NCBI RefSeq assembly: GCF_014697125.1
Contig: NZ_JACJRG010000002.1
Coordinates: 62,001-126,000 of the forward strand
DNA from: Anabaena minutissima FACHB-250
GTDB taxonomy: Bacteria > Cyanobacteriota > Cyanobacteriia > Cyanobacteriales > Nostocaceae
Direction: 5' to 3'
Length of the DNA: 64,000 bases
Every line of letters begins with the position of its first letter. The first letter of the stretch is position 1. The notes below the pieces were generated by a model. The model was not told the DNA's origin and ran no database searches. It saw nothing but the letters and a program-made list of their open reading frames with translations. A program made the translations under genes and the position numbers. This document shows, piece by piece, positions 53,405-62,996 of this stretch.

Positions 53405-53593
53405 ATGGGCGGATTTTTTAATTTCAATCACCTAATTGGTAAAACAATTGAAGAAGCCGAAAATTTGATCAAAGGGATGAACTATAAATTACGCATAGAA
53501 TCTAGCCAAAATGTGTTTACAGATGATGTAGGAATCCGCATAATCTACGTTGTTGTTGATAATGGAATCATAATTAAAGCTGAAGAGAGATAG
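53405..53593 (+). CDS. Small protein, I78-type inhibitor-like
   Basis: A 62-residue protein starting MGGFFNFNHLIGKTIEEAEN. I choose the ATG at 53405 because gagaggg lies four bases upstream; the frame extends to 53369 without support. The pattern LIGKTIEEAENLIKG, a variable loop and then IRIIYVVVDNGIIIKAE resembles the I78/potato-I type peptidase inhibitor fold (helix, loop, two strands), but similarity is weak. No signal peptide. It is followed by a frameshifted small gene. Confidence 0.5.
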   Translation: MGGFFNFNHLIGKTIEEAENLIKGMNYKLRIESSQNVFTDDVGIRIIYVVVDNGIIIKAEER

Positions 53594-53605
53594 CGAAGGA
53601 AGTAA

Positions 53606-53894
53606 ATGAGCGTGATTAATAGATTTAGGCGAGGCTAATATACAAGACAGTAGCAGTTGTTTATGGGAAGTCAAGGTTCGCAAAACAGGATATAGGGGAC
53701 GCTACCTAAAGATTAAATCAAAAACAGGTTCTAGTCGACAAATGAGAGCATCCGCAGATAAATATAAATCTGTGGAGTATTTAAGTATTACGCCTGATGA
53801 ATGGGAAGTGTTTTACTTACTAGCTCACAATGGCAATGATATAGAACTTTATACTTGTGCCAAAAGTATTTTAGATAGGCTTGTGAGAAAGTAA
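53606..53894 (+). pseudogene. Frameshifted small hypothetical gene
   Basis: An ATG at 53606 with aaggaag upstream reads MSVINRFRRG and stops. The neighbouring frame is open from 53616 to the TAA at 53892-53894 and reads LIDLGEANIQDSSS, then WEVKVRKTGYRGRYLKIKSK and a well-formed C-terminus (LAHNGNDIELYTCAKSILDR) but has no start codon near its beginning. Deleting one A at 53615 joins them into MSVLIDLGEANIQDSS and a protein of about 96 residues. I read it as a gene broken by one base or a sequence error. Confidence 0.6.
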
Positions 53895-53964
53895 ATTTTG
53901 GCTGTTTAGAATTAGTCAAACTAGTTTATGTGGTTTATTATCAATTTCTAACTTAGAAAAATAT

Positions 53965-54372
53965 ATGCTTCCTCTACCTATTGAACAAATAGCGGTTAAG
54001 TTATTTTGGAGTCTATTTAATGACGAAAAAACTAAAAAACAAGTCTATAATTTAGGACTAAAATTTTTTGATAGTATACAGGTTGCAACAGGTAACGTTA
54101 ATCTTCATTCACCTGAAGAAGCTGTAAAGATAGCAATTATTACTTGCATAAGAAAGGATAGAGAAAACCAAGCAAGGGTAGCTGCATTTGTGACTGCTTT
54201 ATATTTACAGTATGAAATCGAAAGAGCAGCGCAAATAGGAGGTAGCTTACTTAACCGTTTTGGAAAATCCTGGTTTCCTCATATTAAGGATAGAGAAATT
54301 CGCTTTGCATTAAAAGTAGACACTGAATTAGAAAATTATCTCTACAATCAAATCCTTAATGATAGTTTTTAA
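53965..54372 (+). CDS. Hypothetical helical protein (135 residues)
   Basis: A predicted all-helical cytoplasmic protein with no recognised family. Segments include IEQIAVKLFWSLFNDEKTKK, EEAVKIAIITCIRKDRENQ and AAFVTALYLQYEIERAAQIG. No clear ribosome binding site precedes the ATG. It sits in the same small-gene patch, 70 bases after the frameshifted gene, and may share its transcript. Confidence 0.6.
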   Translation: MLPLPIEQIAVKLFWSLFNDEKTKKQVYNLGLKFFDSIQVATGNVNLHSPEEAVKIAIITCIRKDRENQARVAAFVTALYLQYEIERAAQIGGSLLNRFGKSWFPHIKDREIRFALKVDTELENYLYNQILNDSF

Positions 54373-54835
54373 TTTCTGTATCGTAAAACTACCATTTTCC
54401 TACATTATTCAAAAGCAGAGAGCGCGTTTTGCTTCTGCATCTCAGTTAGGAACTAGCACCAAACAAAGTCCTCAGTAAATTAGAGGTTAATTTGGTCATG
54501 TGTGATGATTTTTACCCTGTCGAAGCGGTTTATTGTCATAGGTTATAACCTACATTCTCTTAACATAGAGGAGTATAAATAAATTGCTTATTTTATTTAT
54601 ATTGAAGAATTTGGTAAATGTAGATAACTTAGTGAATATATCTGCGATCGCTCTTAATAAACGCTCAACTTTGAGAAATTGTCAAAACAGATACAAAAAC
54701 CATGTAATTTAATCTACCCAGAGGGGGAAAAAACACCAATTATTACGGCTCAATACTGATTTACACCAAAAATCTCGTATAGTAGCACAGTAAATCAAAT
54801 TGTTGTGTTCTGTTACATCCTAAGAGGATTAAATC
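54373..54835. other. Intergenic region before the PBP4 gene
   Basis: A 460-base AT-rich gap with one HIP1-like site (gcgatcgc, about 54644). It has no gene. The downstream gene has agagga before its start. Confidence 0.45.
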
Positions 54836-56155
54836 ATGCTGGAATTGTTGGGTTCAGGTTTGGTATCCCTCTGGCTGGAAATGGCTGGAGTTCAAATCAA
54901 GCCGTCAGATGCCTTAGATGCACTAACTTGGCAAAGTAGTCCTGGCTTAGTGATTGCACCCGATCCCAATCCAGCAGGGGCTAATACCGTTAAACAATAT
55001 CTCCAAGGGCTATTAACATCTAAGTTAATTGCGCAAAATCTCACTCAAAGTCAGGGAATTTGGATGCAGTCGGGGCCTGTGCTGATGGCTGATCATCAAG
55101 GTACAACACCTTTACCTGCGGCTTCTCTCACCAAGATTGCGACTTCGTTAGTGGCTTTGAAAACTTTGGGTTCTAACCACCAATTCGATACCATGATCAG
55201 TGCTACAGGGCCAGTAGTAAAGGGCGTTTTACAAGGAGATTTAGTCATTACTGGTGGTGGCGACCCGATGTTTGTTTGGGAGGAAGCGATCGCTTTGGGT
55301 AATACTCTCAACAAAATGGGGATCAAGCAAGTCAAGGGAAATTTAGTGATTACTGGCAATTTCGCCATGAATTTCCAACGACATCCCCTGTTAGCTGGAC
55401 AAATGCTCAAGCAATCTCTCAATTCCAAAACTTGGACTCGTCCGGCAATTTATATCCACTCCATCATGCCCAAGGGTACACCCAAACCCCAGCTTGTGAT
55501 TGCAGGTCAAGTCAAATTTACACCCCAGCCCAACCCCCAACAGACTTTACTGGTGCGTCACCGTTCTCTACCTCTGAAGCAATTAATCAAGGAGATGAAC
55601 GTTTACAGCAACAACGAAATGGCTCATATGCTGGCAGACTCAGTAGGCGGTCATCAAGTAGTGCAGGTAAAAGCCGCAAAAATGGCTAATGTACCAGAGG
55701 CAGAAATTCAGTTAATTAATGGTTCAGGACTGGGACAAGAAAATCGTATTTCTCCTAGGGCTGCTTGTGCAATGTTGATGGCAATTCAACAGGAAGCTGC
55801 TGCCGATCAAATCAATTTGGCTGATTTGTTTCCCACGGCTGGTTTCGATCAGCGAGGTACGATGCAGCATCGGCGTTTACCGGCTGCAACTGTGATGAAA
55901 ACTGGGACTTTGCGAGATGTCAGTGCTTTAGCTGGGGTTGTACCAACACGCGATCGCGGTTTAGTTTGGTTTGCCATCATTAACCGTGGCCCACAAATCA
56001 CAGCTTTCCGCCAGCAACAAGATAAACTCTTGCAAAGTCTGGTACAACAGTTACAAATCCCTCCTGACGTTCCTAATGCCCTCACGCCACATACCGCTAA
56101 ATCTTTACCAGAACTGGGTAATACTAGCCGGAATGAGATTGTCTTTAAAAGCTAG
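54836..56155 (+). CDS. D-alanyl-D-alanine carboxypeptidase, PBP4 (S13) family
   Basis: A 439-residue penicillin-binding protein that trims or opens peptidoglycan cross-links in the periplasm. All three catalytic motifs are present: SLTK at 97-100, SNN at 258-260 and KTG at 355-357. The N-terminus (MLELLGSGLVSLWLEMAGV) is hydrophobic but lacks a positive charge and a clear cleavage site, so export may depend on a longer or unusual signal. The region between SxxK and SxN is shorter than in E. coli DacB. ATG at 54836 behind agagga. Confidence 0.9.
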   Translation: MLELLGSGLVSLWLEMAGVQIKPSDALDALTWQSSPGLVIAPDPNPAGANTVKQYLQGLLTSKLIAQNLTQSQGIWMQSGPVLMADHQGTTPLPAASLTKIATSLVALKTLGSNHQFDTMISATGPVVKGVLQGDLVITGGGDPMFVWEEAIALGNTLNKMGIKQVKGNLVITGNFAMNFQRHPLLAGQMLKQSLNSKTWTRPAIYIHSIMPKGTPKPQLVIAGQVKFTPQPNPQQTLLVRHRSLPLKQLIKEMNVYSNNEMAHMLADSVGGHQVVQVKAAKMANVPEAEIQLINGSGLGQENRISPRAACAMLMAIQQEAAADQINLADLFPTAGFDQRGTMQHRRLPAATVMKTGTLRDVSALAGVVPTRDRGLVWFAIINRGPQITAFRQQQDKLLQSLVQQLQIPPDVPNALTPHTAKSLPELGNTSRNEIVFKS

Positions 56156-56207
56156 GAAGAAGGGGCGTAGGGGAGATAAGGGAAGCAAGGTAGAATTTAC
56201 CCAGTCC

Positions 56208-57434
56208 CTAATCCCTCACATTGGGAATAATCTCTGTCACGACTCTGTTCCTAGAACCGCCCCCTTTAACTACAATATTTTCGGTTTGCAGATTACCGAC
56301 AGCAGTTTCACCCTTGAAATTTACGGGGGGATCAACTTGTTGATAAGCTACATTTCCTTGGGCTTCTAATAATTTTTTGTCTAGATACCAAGTCATTTTT
56401 TGAGCATTGAGAGTCTGACGACGCTGCCCAATAGCGTTGACTTTACCTATTAAATAAACTATTTTTTGGGCGATTTTCATTTCACCTTGGTTAGCCGTCA
56501 CAGTTAAGTTTTCTGCTTTATGAAACACACGTACAGGTGAATTTGTGATGACGGTTTCCCCGTTCATGTTCCAAGTCAATGAGTTACTAGTGATTTGAAC
56601 TGGGGGATTTAATGACTCTACTTGAGCATTGTTTGCTAGTGTAGCAACCTTAGTTTTCAAGTTGACTTCGGCTGAATTACCCTTACCGCGATCGCTAATT
56701 TGATTATTTTTGTAACGGTCAATCTGAATAGGGCGATCGCTGACTAATGTTTCTGCTTTAATCTGCCAAATTAAATGCTCGGTTCGCACTTTCATCTGGG
56801 GATCGGCAGAAGTTGCTACTACACCACCCGAAAATTCCATGCGTTGTTCACGGGTTTTTACTCTTGCTTCCTGCGCTACAGCCTGGAGTTTTTTATGACT
56901 ACCATTAATTTGGTTACGGACAATTAATAAATCTTCTTGAGGTCGCCATTCCAATTCATTCCCTCGCAAGATAATCCCATTTGCAGGGTCTGTAGCTACT
57001 ATTTTCCCTTTGAGAAATAGTTGTTTACCATCCTGTTCAATGTCTGCTTTTTCGGCCTTGACTTGGTAAACTACTTTGCCATCTTGATATAGTTCTCCAT
57101 AAGGGCTTTGAGCTTCACCAATTTGTTTTTCTTTGGTGTATTCTGCTTGTTTAGCTTTGACTCTCCAGACTGGTCTTCCTACTTCGTCTGCTTGTTCGAG
57201 GGTGACATCAAAGAAAGTCAAATTGCTATCTTGTCTAGATGAATCAGAATTATTTGCTTGGTTGTTTATGGGGGATTTAATTCCACAAGCTACTAAACCA
57301 AGCATTAGGCAAATAGTTAAAGGTAGATAATACCAATTACTTTTAAGTAAAGAAAATGGGGAGAAATTTTTTTTTCTTCCCCCCTCCTGATTTAAATTTG
57401 AGCTTGTTTCCAAATTCTCTTGTTTATACTGCAT
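56208..57434 (-). CDS. LptC-like lipoprotein, LPS transport
   Basis: A 408-residue protein with a basic start, a hydrophobic segment (YYLPLTICLMLGLVAC, about 35-50) and a lipobox LVAC, so probably a lipid-anchored periplasmic protein. The rest is beta-rich with repeated LptC/OstA-type patterns: YGELYQDGKVVYQVKAEKAD, KLFLKGKIVATDPANG and ITSNSLTWNMNGETVITNSPV. It is longer than E. coli LptC (191 residues) because the jelly-roll pattern is repeated, as in other cyanobacteria. It starts on the stop codon of the NYN gene (taATG overlap). Confidence 0.82.
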   Translation of the reverse strand: MQYKQENLETSSNLNQEGGRKKNFSPFSLLKSNWYYLPLTICLMLGLVACGIKSPINNQANNSDSSRQDSNLTFFDVTLEQADEVGRPVWRVKAKQAEYTKEKQIGEAQSPYGELYQDGKVVYQVKAEKADIEQDGKQLFLKGKIVATDPANGIILRGNELEWRPQEDLLIVRNQINGSHKKLQAVAQEARVKTREQRMEFSGGVVATSADPQMKVRTEHLIWQIKAETLVSDRPIQIDRYKNNQISDRGKGNSAEVNLKTKVATLANNAQVESLNPPVQITSNSLTWNMNGETVITNSPVRVFHKAENLTVTANQGEMKIAQKIVYLIGKVNAIGQRRQTLNAQKMTWYLDKKLLEAQGNVAYQQVDPPVNFKGETAVGNLQTENIVVKGGGSRNRVVTEIIPNVRD

Positions 57435-58066
57435 TAATCCTGAATTTCTAGGTGTCCATCGCTGGTATCATCTAAAAATCCCATGCCAGATAAAGGTCGA
57501 TAGGGATAGCTTTGGCGTGGGGTTTTTTGAATGTCTTCTTTGATAGCCTCTAAGTCAATATAGCGATCGCTAACATTAATTAAGCTATCACTAGTCATAG
57601 AACGCAAACTTACAACCTCCACCCGGACACCACGATAGCTGACGGAATTTACTGCATAAGCTAGATCCCCATCACCACTAACTAACACTGCGGTATCATA
57701 AGAATCTACCAAAGCCATCATATCTACAGCGATTTCTACGTCTAGGTTAGCTTTTTTAGAACCATCTGGTAGCTGTACTAAATCTTTAGCAATGACTCGA
57801 TACCCATTCCGCCGCATCCACAACAAAAACCCCTGTTGTTTCTCATTGGTGCGATCTACACCAGTGTAGAAAAAAGCGCGCAATAACCGAGAACCACCGG
57901 TTAAGCGACACAGTAGTTTCGTATAATCAATTTCAATGCCTAATTGCAAAGCTGCATAAAATAGGTTTGAGCCGTCAATAAATATAGCAACACGTCCTCG
58001 ATTTTCTAAAACCTGCTCAGGCGTAAATATCGAGTCATTTTCCAAGTTATTCAACATTATTGTCAT
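57434..58066 (-). CDS. NYN domain protein (LabA/DUF88 family)
   Basis: A 210-residue protein with a PIN-like NYN nuclease fold: VAIFIDGSNLFYAALQLG (first Asp), KANLDVEIAVDMMALVDSYD and VLVSGDGDLAYAVNSVSYRG (further Asp). LabA-type relatives in Synechococcus affect circadian output; other members are RNA-processing factors. The C-terminal tail (YPYRPLSGMGFLDDT) is not conserved. It overlaps lptC by one base, so both form an operon. Confidence 0.87.
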   Translation of the reverse strand: MTIMLNNLENDSIFTPEQVLENRGRVAIFIDGSNLFYAALQLGIEIDYTKLLCRLTGGSRLLRAFFYTGVDRTNEKQQGFLLWMRRNGYRVIAKDLVQLPDGSKKANLDVEIAVDMMALVDSYDTAVLVSGDGDLAYAVNSVSYRGVRVEVVSLRSMTSDSLINVSDRYIDLEAIKEDIQKTPRQSYPYRPLSGMGFLDDTSDGHLEIQD

Positions 58067-58139
58067 ACCTCATTTTTATTTTTGATATTTTTGATAGAAT
58101 TTTTCAAGTTGAGAATACTATCGGCTTATGATAACGTTC

Positions 58140-58172
58140 CGGGGCCAATAATTAAGTTTCGCCCCGTTATTT
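58140..58172 (+). terminator. Hairpin with T-run, plus orientation
   Basis: Cggggc/gccccg (58140-58145, 58161-58166) followed by ttatttttt forms a terminator-like structure on the plus strand. Both flanking genes run the other way, so no annotated transcript needs it. Confidence 0.5.
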
Positions 58173-58227
58173 TTTCTGAAAAAATAAAAAATGGCACTAA
58201 AACAAGATTAATCAAAAATTCCAAAGA

Positions 58228-59814
58228 CTAATCATTTTTTGGTAGTTCTATGCGTTTAAAAATGGGTTGGGGTTTCCCCAAGTTTTGTTGATTAGATAGT
58301 AATCCCCATTTTGAATGGGTATCAAAACTTGCTGTTTGCTCATTAAAATCAATTCCAAAGCCCAGCTGCTGATAAATATCGCTACTGATATTCGGAATCA
58401 CTGGGGAAAGCAGATAAGCTGCTAGTCTAACAGATTCTAAAACTGTGTAAAGTACAGTCTCTACTTCCTGTTGTTGCCCTTGTTTATATAGTGTCCAAGG
58501 TGCTTGATCATCGATATACTTGTTGCTGGCTTGCACCAGTGAAAGCACATTTTCGCAAGCTTGGTGGAACGCTAGTGATTCGTAGGCTTGTTTAACTTTT
58601 TCCCCTAAATGTAAACCGATTGCTTTCAAAGGATTTTCCGCAGGAACAGCTTCATTGTTAACTGACAGTGCATTTTCAGGACAGTATTTCTTCACCATGT
58701 TTAGGGTGCGATTGAGCAAATTACCTAAATCATTTGCCAAATCTGCATTCAAAACATTAATGAATCTAATTTCATTAAAGTCGCCATCTTTGCCAAATTC
58801 GATTTCCTTAAGGAAGTAATAACGAACGGCATCACTACCATAGCGTTGAACTAGTGCTATAGGATCAAGGGTATTACCCAGACTTTTACCCATTTTTTGT
58901 CCATCTTTGGTTAAAAACCCATGCCCAAATACCTTTTCTGGTAGAGGTAAATTGGCTGACATCAACATCGCAGGCCAATAAACAGCATGGAAGCGCAGAA
59001 TATCTTTACCAATCAAGTGCAGGTTAATTGGCCACCATTTGGCTAGGGCGTTTTCTAAGGTGGGGGTGGTATCAGCATCTAACAAGGCTGTGACATAACC
59101 CAGCAGGGCATCAAACCACACATATAAGGTATGGTTGGGATCAGTCGGTACAGGAAAACCCCAATCTACATTTACCCGTGAAATGGAAAAGTCTTGTAAC
59201 CCTTGGCTGACAAAGTTTAAAACTTCATTGCGACGACTTTGTGGTTGAATAAAGTCTGGGTGAGACTGGTAAAATTCCTCTAATTGAGTTTGATACTTAG
59301 ATAAACGGAAGAAATAATTCTGTTCGTCTCGCCACTCAACTTCTTTATTGGTATGAATAGGGCAGAAATTGCCTTCTAATAAGTCCCTCTCTTCTTTAAA
59401 CTCTTCACAGGATACGCAATACCAGCCTTTTTGTTGACCTTGGTAAATGTCCCCGCCTTCCCAGACTCGTTGGAAGAATTCTTTAACAATGGCTTCGTGG
59501 CGCGGTGAGGTGGTGCGAATAAAGCGATCGCACTTAATGTTGAGCAACTCCCACAAGGACGCAAAACTAGCCGATATTTGATCGCAAAACTCTTGTGGTG
59601 CTTTGCCTAAAGTCTCTGCCGATCGCTGAATTTTTTGTCCGTGTTCATCTGTACCTGTAATTAATAATACTTGCTTTCCTCGCAACCTATAAAACCGCGC
59701 CAGTGTATCTGCCGCCATTGTTGTATAAGCACTACCTAGGTGTGGTACATCGTTTACATAATATAACGGGGTTGTTAGTGCAAATGTCTTTTCTGTTTTA
59801 TCCACTATATTCAT
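58228..59814 (-). CDS. metG: Methionyl-tRNA synthetase
   Basis: Class I synthetase of 528 residues that charges initiator and elongator tRNA-Met. HIGH-type motif is PHLGSAYTT (about 23-31), zinc-type Cys pairs are visible in WYCVSCEEF and NFCPIH, and the KMSKS motif is KMGKSLG (about 312-318). It ends after the anticodon-binding domain without the C-terminal tRNA-binding dimer domain, as in many cyanobacteria. It is first in the metG - NYN - lptC direction, but a 160-base gap separates it from the NYN gene. Confidence 0.96.
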   Translation of the reverse strand: MNIVDKTEKTFALTTPLYYVNDVPHLGSAYTTMAADTLARFYRLRGKQVLLITGTDEHGQKIQRSAETLGKAPQEFCDQISASFASLWELLNIKCDRFIRTTSPRHEAIVKEFFQRVWEGGDIYQGQQKGWYCVSCEEFKEERDLLEGNFCPIHTNKEVEWRDEQNYFFRLSKYQTQLEEFYQSHPDFIQPQSRRNEVLNFVSQGLQDFSISRVNVDWGFPVPTDPNHTLYVWFDALLGYVTALLDADTTPTLENALAKWWPINLHLIGKDILRFHAVYWPAMLMSANLPLPEKVFGHGFLTKDGQKMGKSLGNTLDPIALVQRYGSDAVRYYFLKEIEFGKDGDFNEIRFINVLNADLANDLGNLLNRTLNMVKKYCPENALSVNNEAVPAENPLKAIGLHLGEKVKQAYESLAFHQACENVLSLVQASNKYIDDQAPWTLYKQGQQQEVETVLYTVLESVRLAAYLLSPVIPNISSDIYQQLGFGIDFNEQTASFDTHSKWGLLSNQQNLGKPQPIFKRIELPKND

Positions 59815-60190
59815 GCAAAATAAAAATCAAATTATTAAAACGTTTATTTTTTAATTTTCAGAGCAAAACCAAGCAATTGTATAACATTCTTGTTCTTTTT
59901 TTCAACAATAACTTTATATTAGCAAATTTATGACATTAAGCATGATTTTGTTATTTATATAAATCTCGCTAATTTTCATAAAAAAGACGGAAATTAACTA
60001 TTAAAAATTCAGGTAAATATTTTTTATCACATCTATAGTTATAGGTAATGTAAACCCCCAAATAATTGATATTTGCTAGCTTCTGCTCATAAAACATTTC
60101 TACCTTAAGACAGTCATGAGATTAGTAAAGAAATGTAAAAATTAGGTCAAGATAAACTGCGATATTTTTCGCCAAGTATATAGATTAGCT
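59815..60190. other. Divergent intergenic region metG / PlsC
   Basis: A 375-base AT-rich gap between divergent genes. It contains no gene and no clear promoter consensus. Confidence 0.45.
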
Positions 60191-60916
60191 ATGAGTCTCA
60201 ATAGACCTCTAGACATTTCTCAATCATTCCTAGCTACACTCTCAACAAATATGTTTCGTTATTACGAGGATCGCATTCCCCAAGATGCTAGTTTGTTAAT
60301 AGTGAGCAATCATCGCAGTTTTATGGATGCCCTGATTTTAATGGCAGCTTTAGAAAGTCCAATTCGCTTTGCTTGCCATCACTACATGGGACAAGTGCCG
60401 ATTTTGCGAGAGATTGTCACAGGACAATTAGGTTGTTTTCCTCTAGAAGAAAACCAGCAGCGTCAGCAAAGCTTTTTTGTGCAGTCCCAGCAGTTATTAC
60501 GAAGAAAACAGATGGTGGGAGTGTTTCCTGAAGGTGCTAATCCAATGGTGAAATACACTGAACCGAATCAAGTGGGTGAATTTCGTCGTGGGTTTGCTCA
60601 TCTGGCGTTACGTTCTGATGTGTCAGATTTAGGTGTGTTACCAGTGGCGATCGCCTCTTTAGAAGAGGTGAATACAGCCGCTTTTCCCTTGCGGTTGTTA
60701 AGTTTATTTGACCCTTCCGAACCTTTATTTAATCAGTCTGGTTGGCATCCTCTGGTAATTTATCGTCGCGTGGCTGTGTTAATTGGTCGTCCCTATTGGA
60801 TTACATCTCAACATCAACAGCAATATCACGGCAAACAGGCAAAAAATGTCGTAGCTGAACTAACCACGTACTGTCACCGTGAAATTGCTCACTTACTTAT
60901 GCAAGGTTGCTATTAA
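60191..60916 (+). CDS. PlsC-type acyltransferase, second copy
   Basis: A 241-residue 1-acylglycerol-3-phosphate acyltransferase homologue with H-x4-D in VSNHRSFMDALILM (about 38-50) and FPEGANPMVKY (about 115-125). It is compact and lacks the long N-terminal part of the 36905 gene. Both motifs are intact. The end of the chain (ELTTYCHREIAHLLMQ) is helical. It stands alone upstream of an AT-rich gap. Confidence 0.85.
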   Translation: MSLNRPLDISQSFLATLSTNMFRYYEDRIPQDASLLIVSNHRSFMDALILMAALESPIRFACHHYMGQVPILREIVTGQLGCFPLEENQQRQQSFFVQSQQLLRRKQMVGVFPEGANPMVKYTEPNQVGEFRRGFAHLALRSDVSDLGVLPVAIASLEEVNTAAFPLRLLSLFDPSEPLFNQSGWHPLVIYRRVAVLIGRPYWITSQHQQQYHGKQAKNVVAELTTYCHREIAHLLMQGCY

Positions 60917-61450
60917 AATTGTAGATGTTTTTTACTAAATGATGGCTCTCATTAAGCAGTATATATAAATTAAACATCATTGATGAGATATGAAAATCCT
61001 GATGAATGCCAGGAGTCTGGAGTCTAAAATCTGGTGTTTATCATAGATGGAAGAGGATTGCTATATAAAGTTCTTATAGTAATCATCAGTAATTCTGACA
61101 AAAGTTGCATAACATACATTTAACTGTTCTTATATTTATACTAATTCAAAGCATTTTGGTATTACATTGGTAGATCCGTAAAAGCACACGACTGCTTTAT
61201 TTATGATTTATATTATTGATTTAAACTACTATTAACCAGCAGATTCATGTATTTTTGAATTTAGGTTAAGTAATTATTAACGTATTAAAATAAATTTAAA
61301 GTATTTGTTACATTTGAAGCTATGATCTGAGGATAAATTTAACTTTGACGACTGCGCTTCAACCCTTTTATTGTCCTAGTTATGTAGAATTTTGGATTTT
61401 TCTGGGGTAAAGCTGAATAAAAACGATCACGTGACTAAAATTTTGCCACA
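60917..61450. other. Intergenic region without gene
   Basis: A 530-base AT-rich gap. No gene, hairpin with T-run or tandem repeat was found. Confidence 0.5.
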
Positions 61451-62308
61451 ATGCCAGAAGTTGAACTAAAGCCGTGTTTCCTCACACCTAGACAAGTTAA
61501 GCCAGAATACCCGCTATTTGTGTATTTGCCGGGAATGGATGGAACTGGTCAACTATTGCGATCGCAAACAGCAGGATTAGAAGTGGGTTTTGATGTCCGG
61601 TGTTTGGCAATACCCCGTCAAGACTTGACGACCTGGGAAGCACTCACCAGTAACGTATTAGACTTAATCCATGCGGAATTAGAGAAAAGTTCTCAGAGGT
61701 CAGTTTATTTATGTGGTGAATCCTTTGGCGGTTGCTTGGCGATGAAAGTAGCCATCCAAGCCCCACAACTATTTAAACGCATAATTTTAATTAACCCAGC
61801 ATCCGCCTTTGGACTGAGGCCGTGGTTAGATTGGACATCTCAACTAATGTACTTAGTCCCAGGATGCTTTTACGATATCGGCGCACTGGGTTTGTTACCA
61901 TTTTTAGCATCTTTACCCCGAATCTCGCGGAATGTCAGACATGAACTGCTAAAAACCATGCGTTCTGTACCACCAGAGACAGTGAATTGGCGAGTATCCA
62001 TGTTGAGAGAATTTAGTATTGATGAAAATAAGTTGCGTTCTCTTCAACAAGCCGTTTTATTAATTGCCGGTGCTAGCGATCGCCTTTTACCTTCTGTTAG
62101 CGAAATCCAACGCCTAGCCAACATCATACCCAATAGCAGAACTTTAGTCCTACCGGAAAGTGGACACGCCTGCTTATTAGAAGAAGGTGTAAATCTCTAT
62201 GAAATTCTTCAGTCTCATAACTTTTTAGAGATCAAAAACCTGTCCGATAATACACAATTTCCTATGGAAATAGCAAAGGCTTACAAAATTTATCATCCAA
62301 CCAATTAG
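61451..62308 (+). CDS. Alpha/beta hydrolase, PES-like esterase
   Basis: A 285-residue serine hydrolase with the oxyanion segment FVYLPGMDGTGQLL (about 24-37), nucleophile motif LCGESFGGCLAM (Ser at about 96), Asp in LLIAGASDRLLP (about 213) and His in PESGHACLLEEG (about 240). The GxDGxG start and ESFGG elbow match the hydrolase part of phytyl-ester-synthase-type enzymes, but the acyltransferase half is missing. Substrate unknown. The last about 25 residues form an unusual tail after the domain. Confidence 0.82.
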   Translation: MPEVELKPCFLTPRQVKPEYPLFVYLPGMDGTGQLLRSQTAGLEVGFDVRCLAIPRQDLTTWEALTSNVLDLIHAELEKSSQRSVYLCGESFGGCLAMKVAIQAPQLFKRIILINPASAFGLRPWLDWTSQLMYLVPGCFYDIGALGLLPFLASLPRISRNVRHELLKTMRSVPPETVNWRVSMLREFSIDENKLRSLQQAVLLIAGASDRLLPSVSEIQRLANIIPNSRTLVLPESGHACLLEEGVNLYEILQSHNFLEIKNLSDNTQFPMEIAKAYKIYHPTN

Positions 62309-62575
62309 CAAACTCACTTTAAAAATTTTCTGCCGTTTAAAAAATTACGACTTAAGTTTTAAAAACCTTATATTTTTCTGGGTACTGCCAAAAAAATCAT
62401 GTTAGGCAAATCTAGAAAACCTTATGGGATAACAAGGGTTTCCAATTCACATCGGGCTGGAAACTGAATATAACATTTAGATAAAATTTTCAGATTTTCC
62501 GAAAACAATATATTCAAAGAGGAAGATACATAGGGGAATCAGATGTATTCCTTCCGTAAAGATTAAGGAACTAAT

Positions 62576-62740
62576 ATGAAACTACAAAAAACCACAACAA
62601 CAAGCAAACTAGAGCAAGCATCTACGCTGTTAAATAAAATCGATGACAGCAACCTTCAAGAAGTTACTGGTGGTTTTGGATATACTAATCCAGATCCTAA
62701 CAGACCAGAAAGTGAAAAACAGGGTACTCGCGCAGTCTAA
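62576..62740 (+). CDS. Double-glycine leader peptide (RiPP or bacteriocin-like)
   Basis: A 54-residue peptide with aaggaa five bases before its ATG. The N-terminal part is MKLQKTTTTSKLEQASTLLN followed by DDSNLQEVTGG, which ends in the classic double-glycine cleavage motif (L-x-E-V-x-G-G) used by C39-type peptidase/ABC exporters. The rest (about 21 residues, FGYTNPDPNRPESE, then KQGTRAV) is short, polar, Pro-rich and Cys-free, so not a lanthipeptide. This matches the pattern of secreted GG peptides of cyanobacteria. No exporter or maturase is visible in the window. Reading and start are sure; role is inference. Confidence 0.7.
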   Translation: MKLQKTTTTSKLEQASTLLNKIDDSNLQEVTGGFGYTNPDPNRPESEKQGTRAV

Positions 62741-62996
62741 ATAGTTTTACCAATCATCTTTTGTTTGGTCAACTGTAAGTGAAACTCTAACACGCGAGCA
62801 ATAAAGTCTTATATCAAGATTTTTTGCTCGAACAACTACTTAACCCAGGGACGTAGAAAAGGATAAAATACTTTTCTTACGCCCTATGGGGTTATATTTG
62901 CATCTTAAAAACTTTATGCTGATTGGAAGATGTCAAACAAGGTAATAGTTAATTACAACCGAAAAAGAGAAGTTGTAACCAGGCTAATACTTACCA

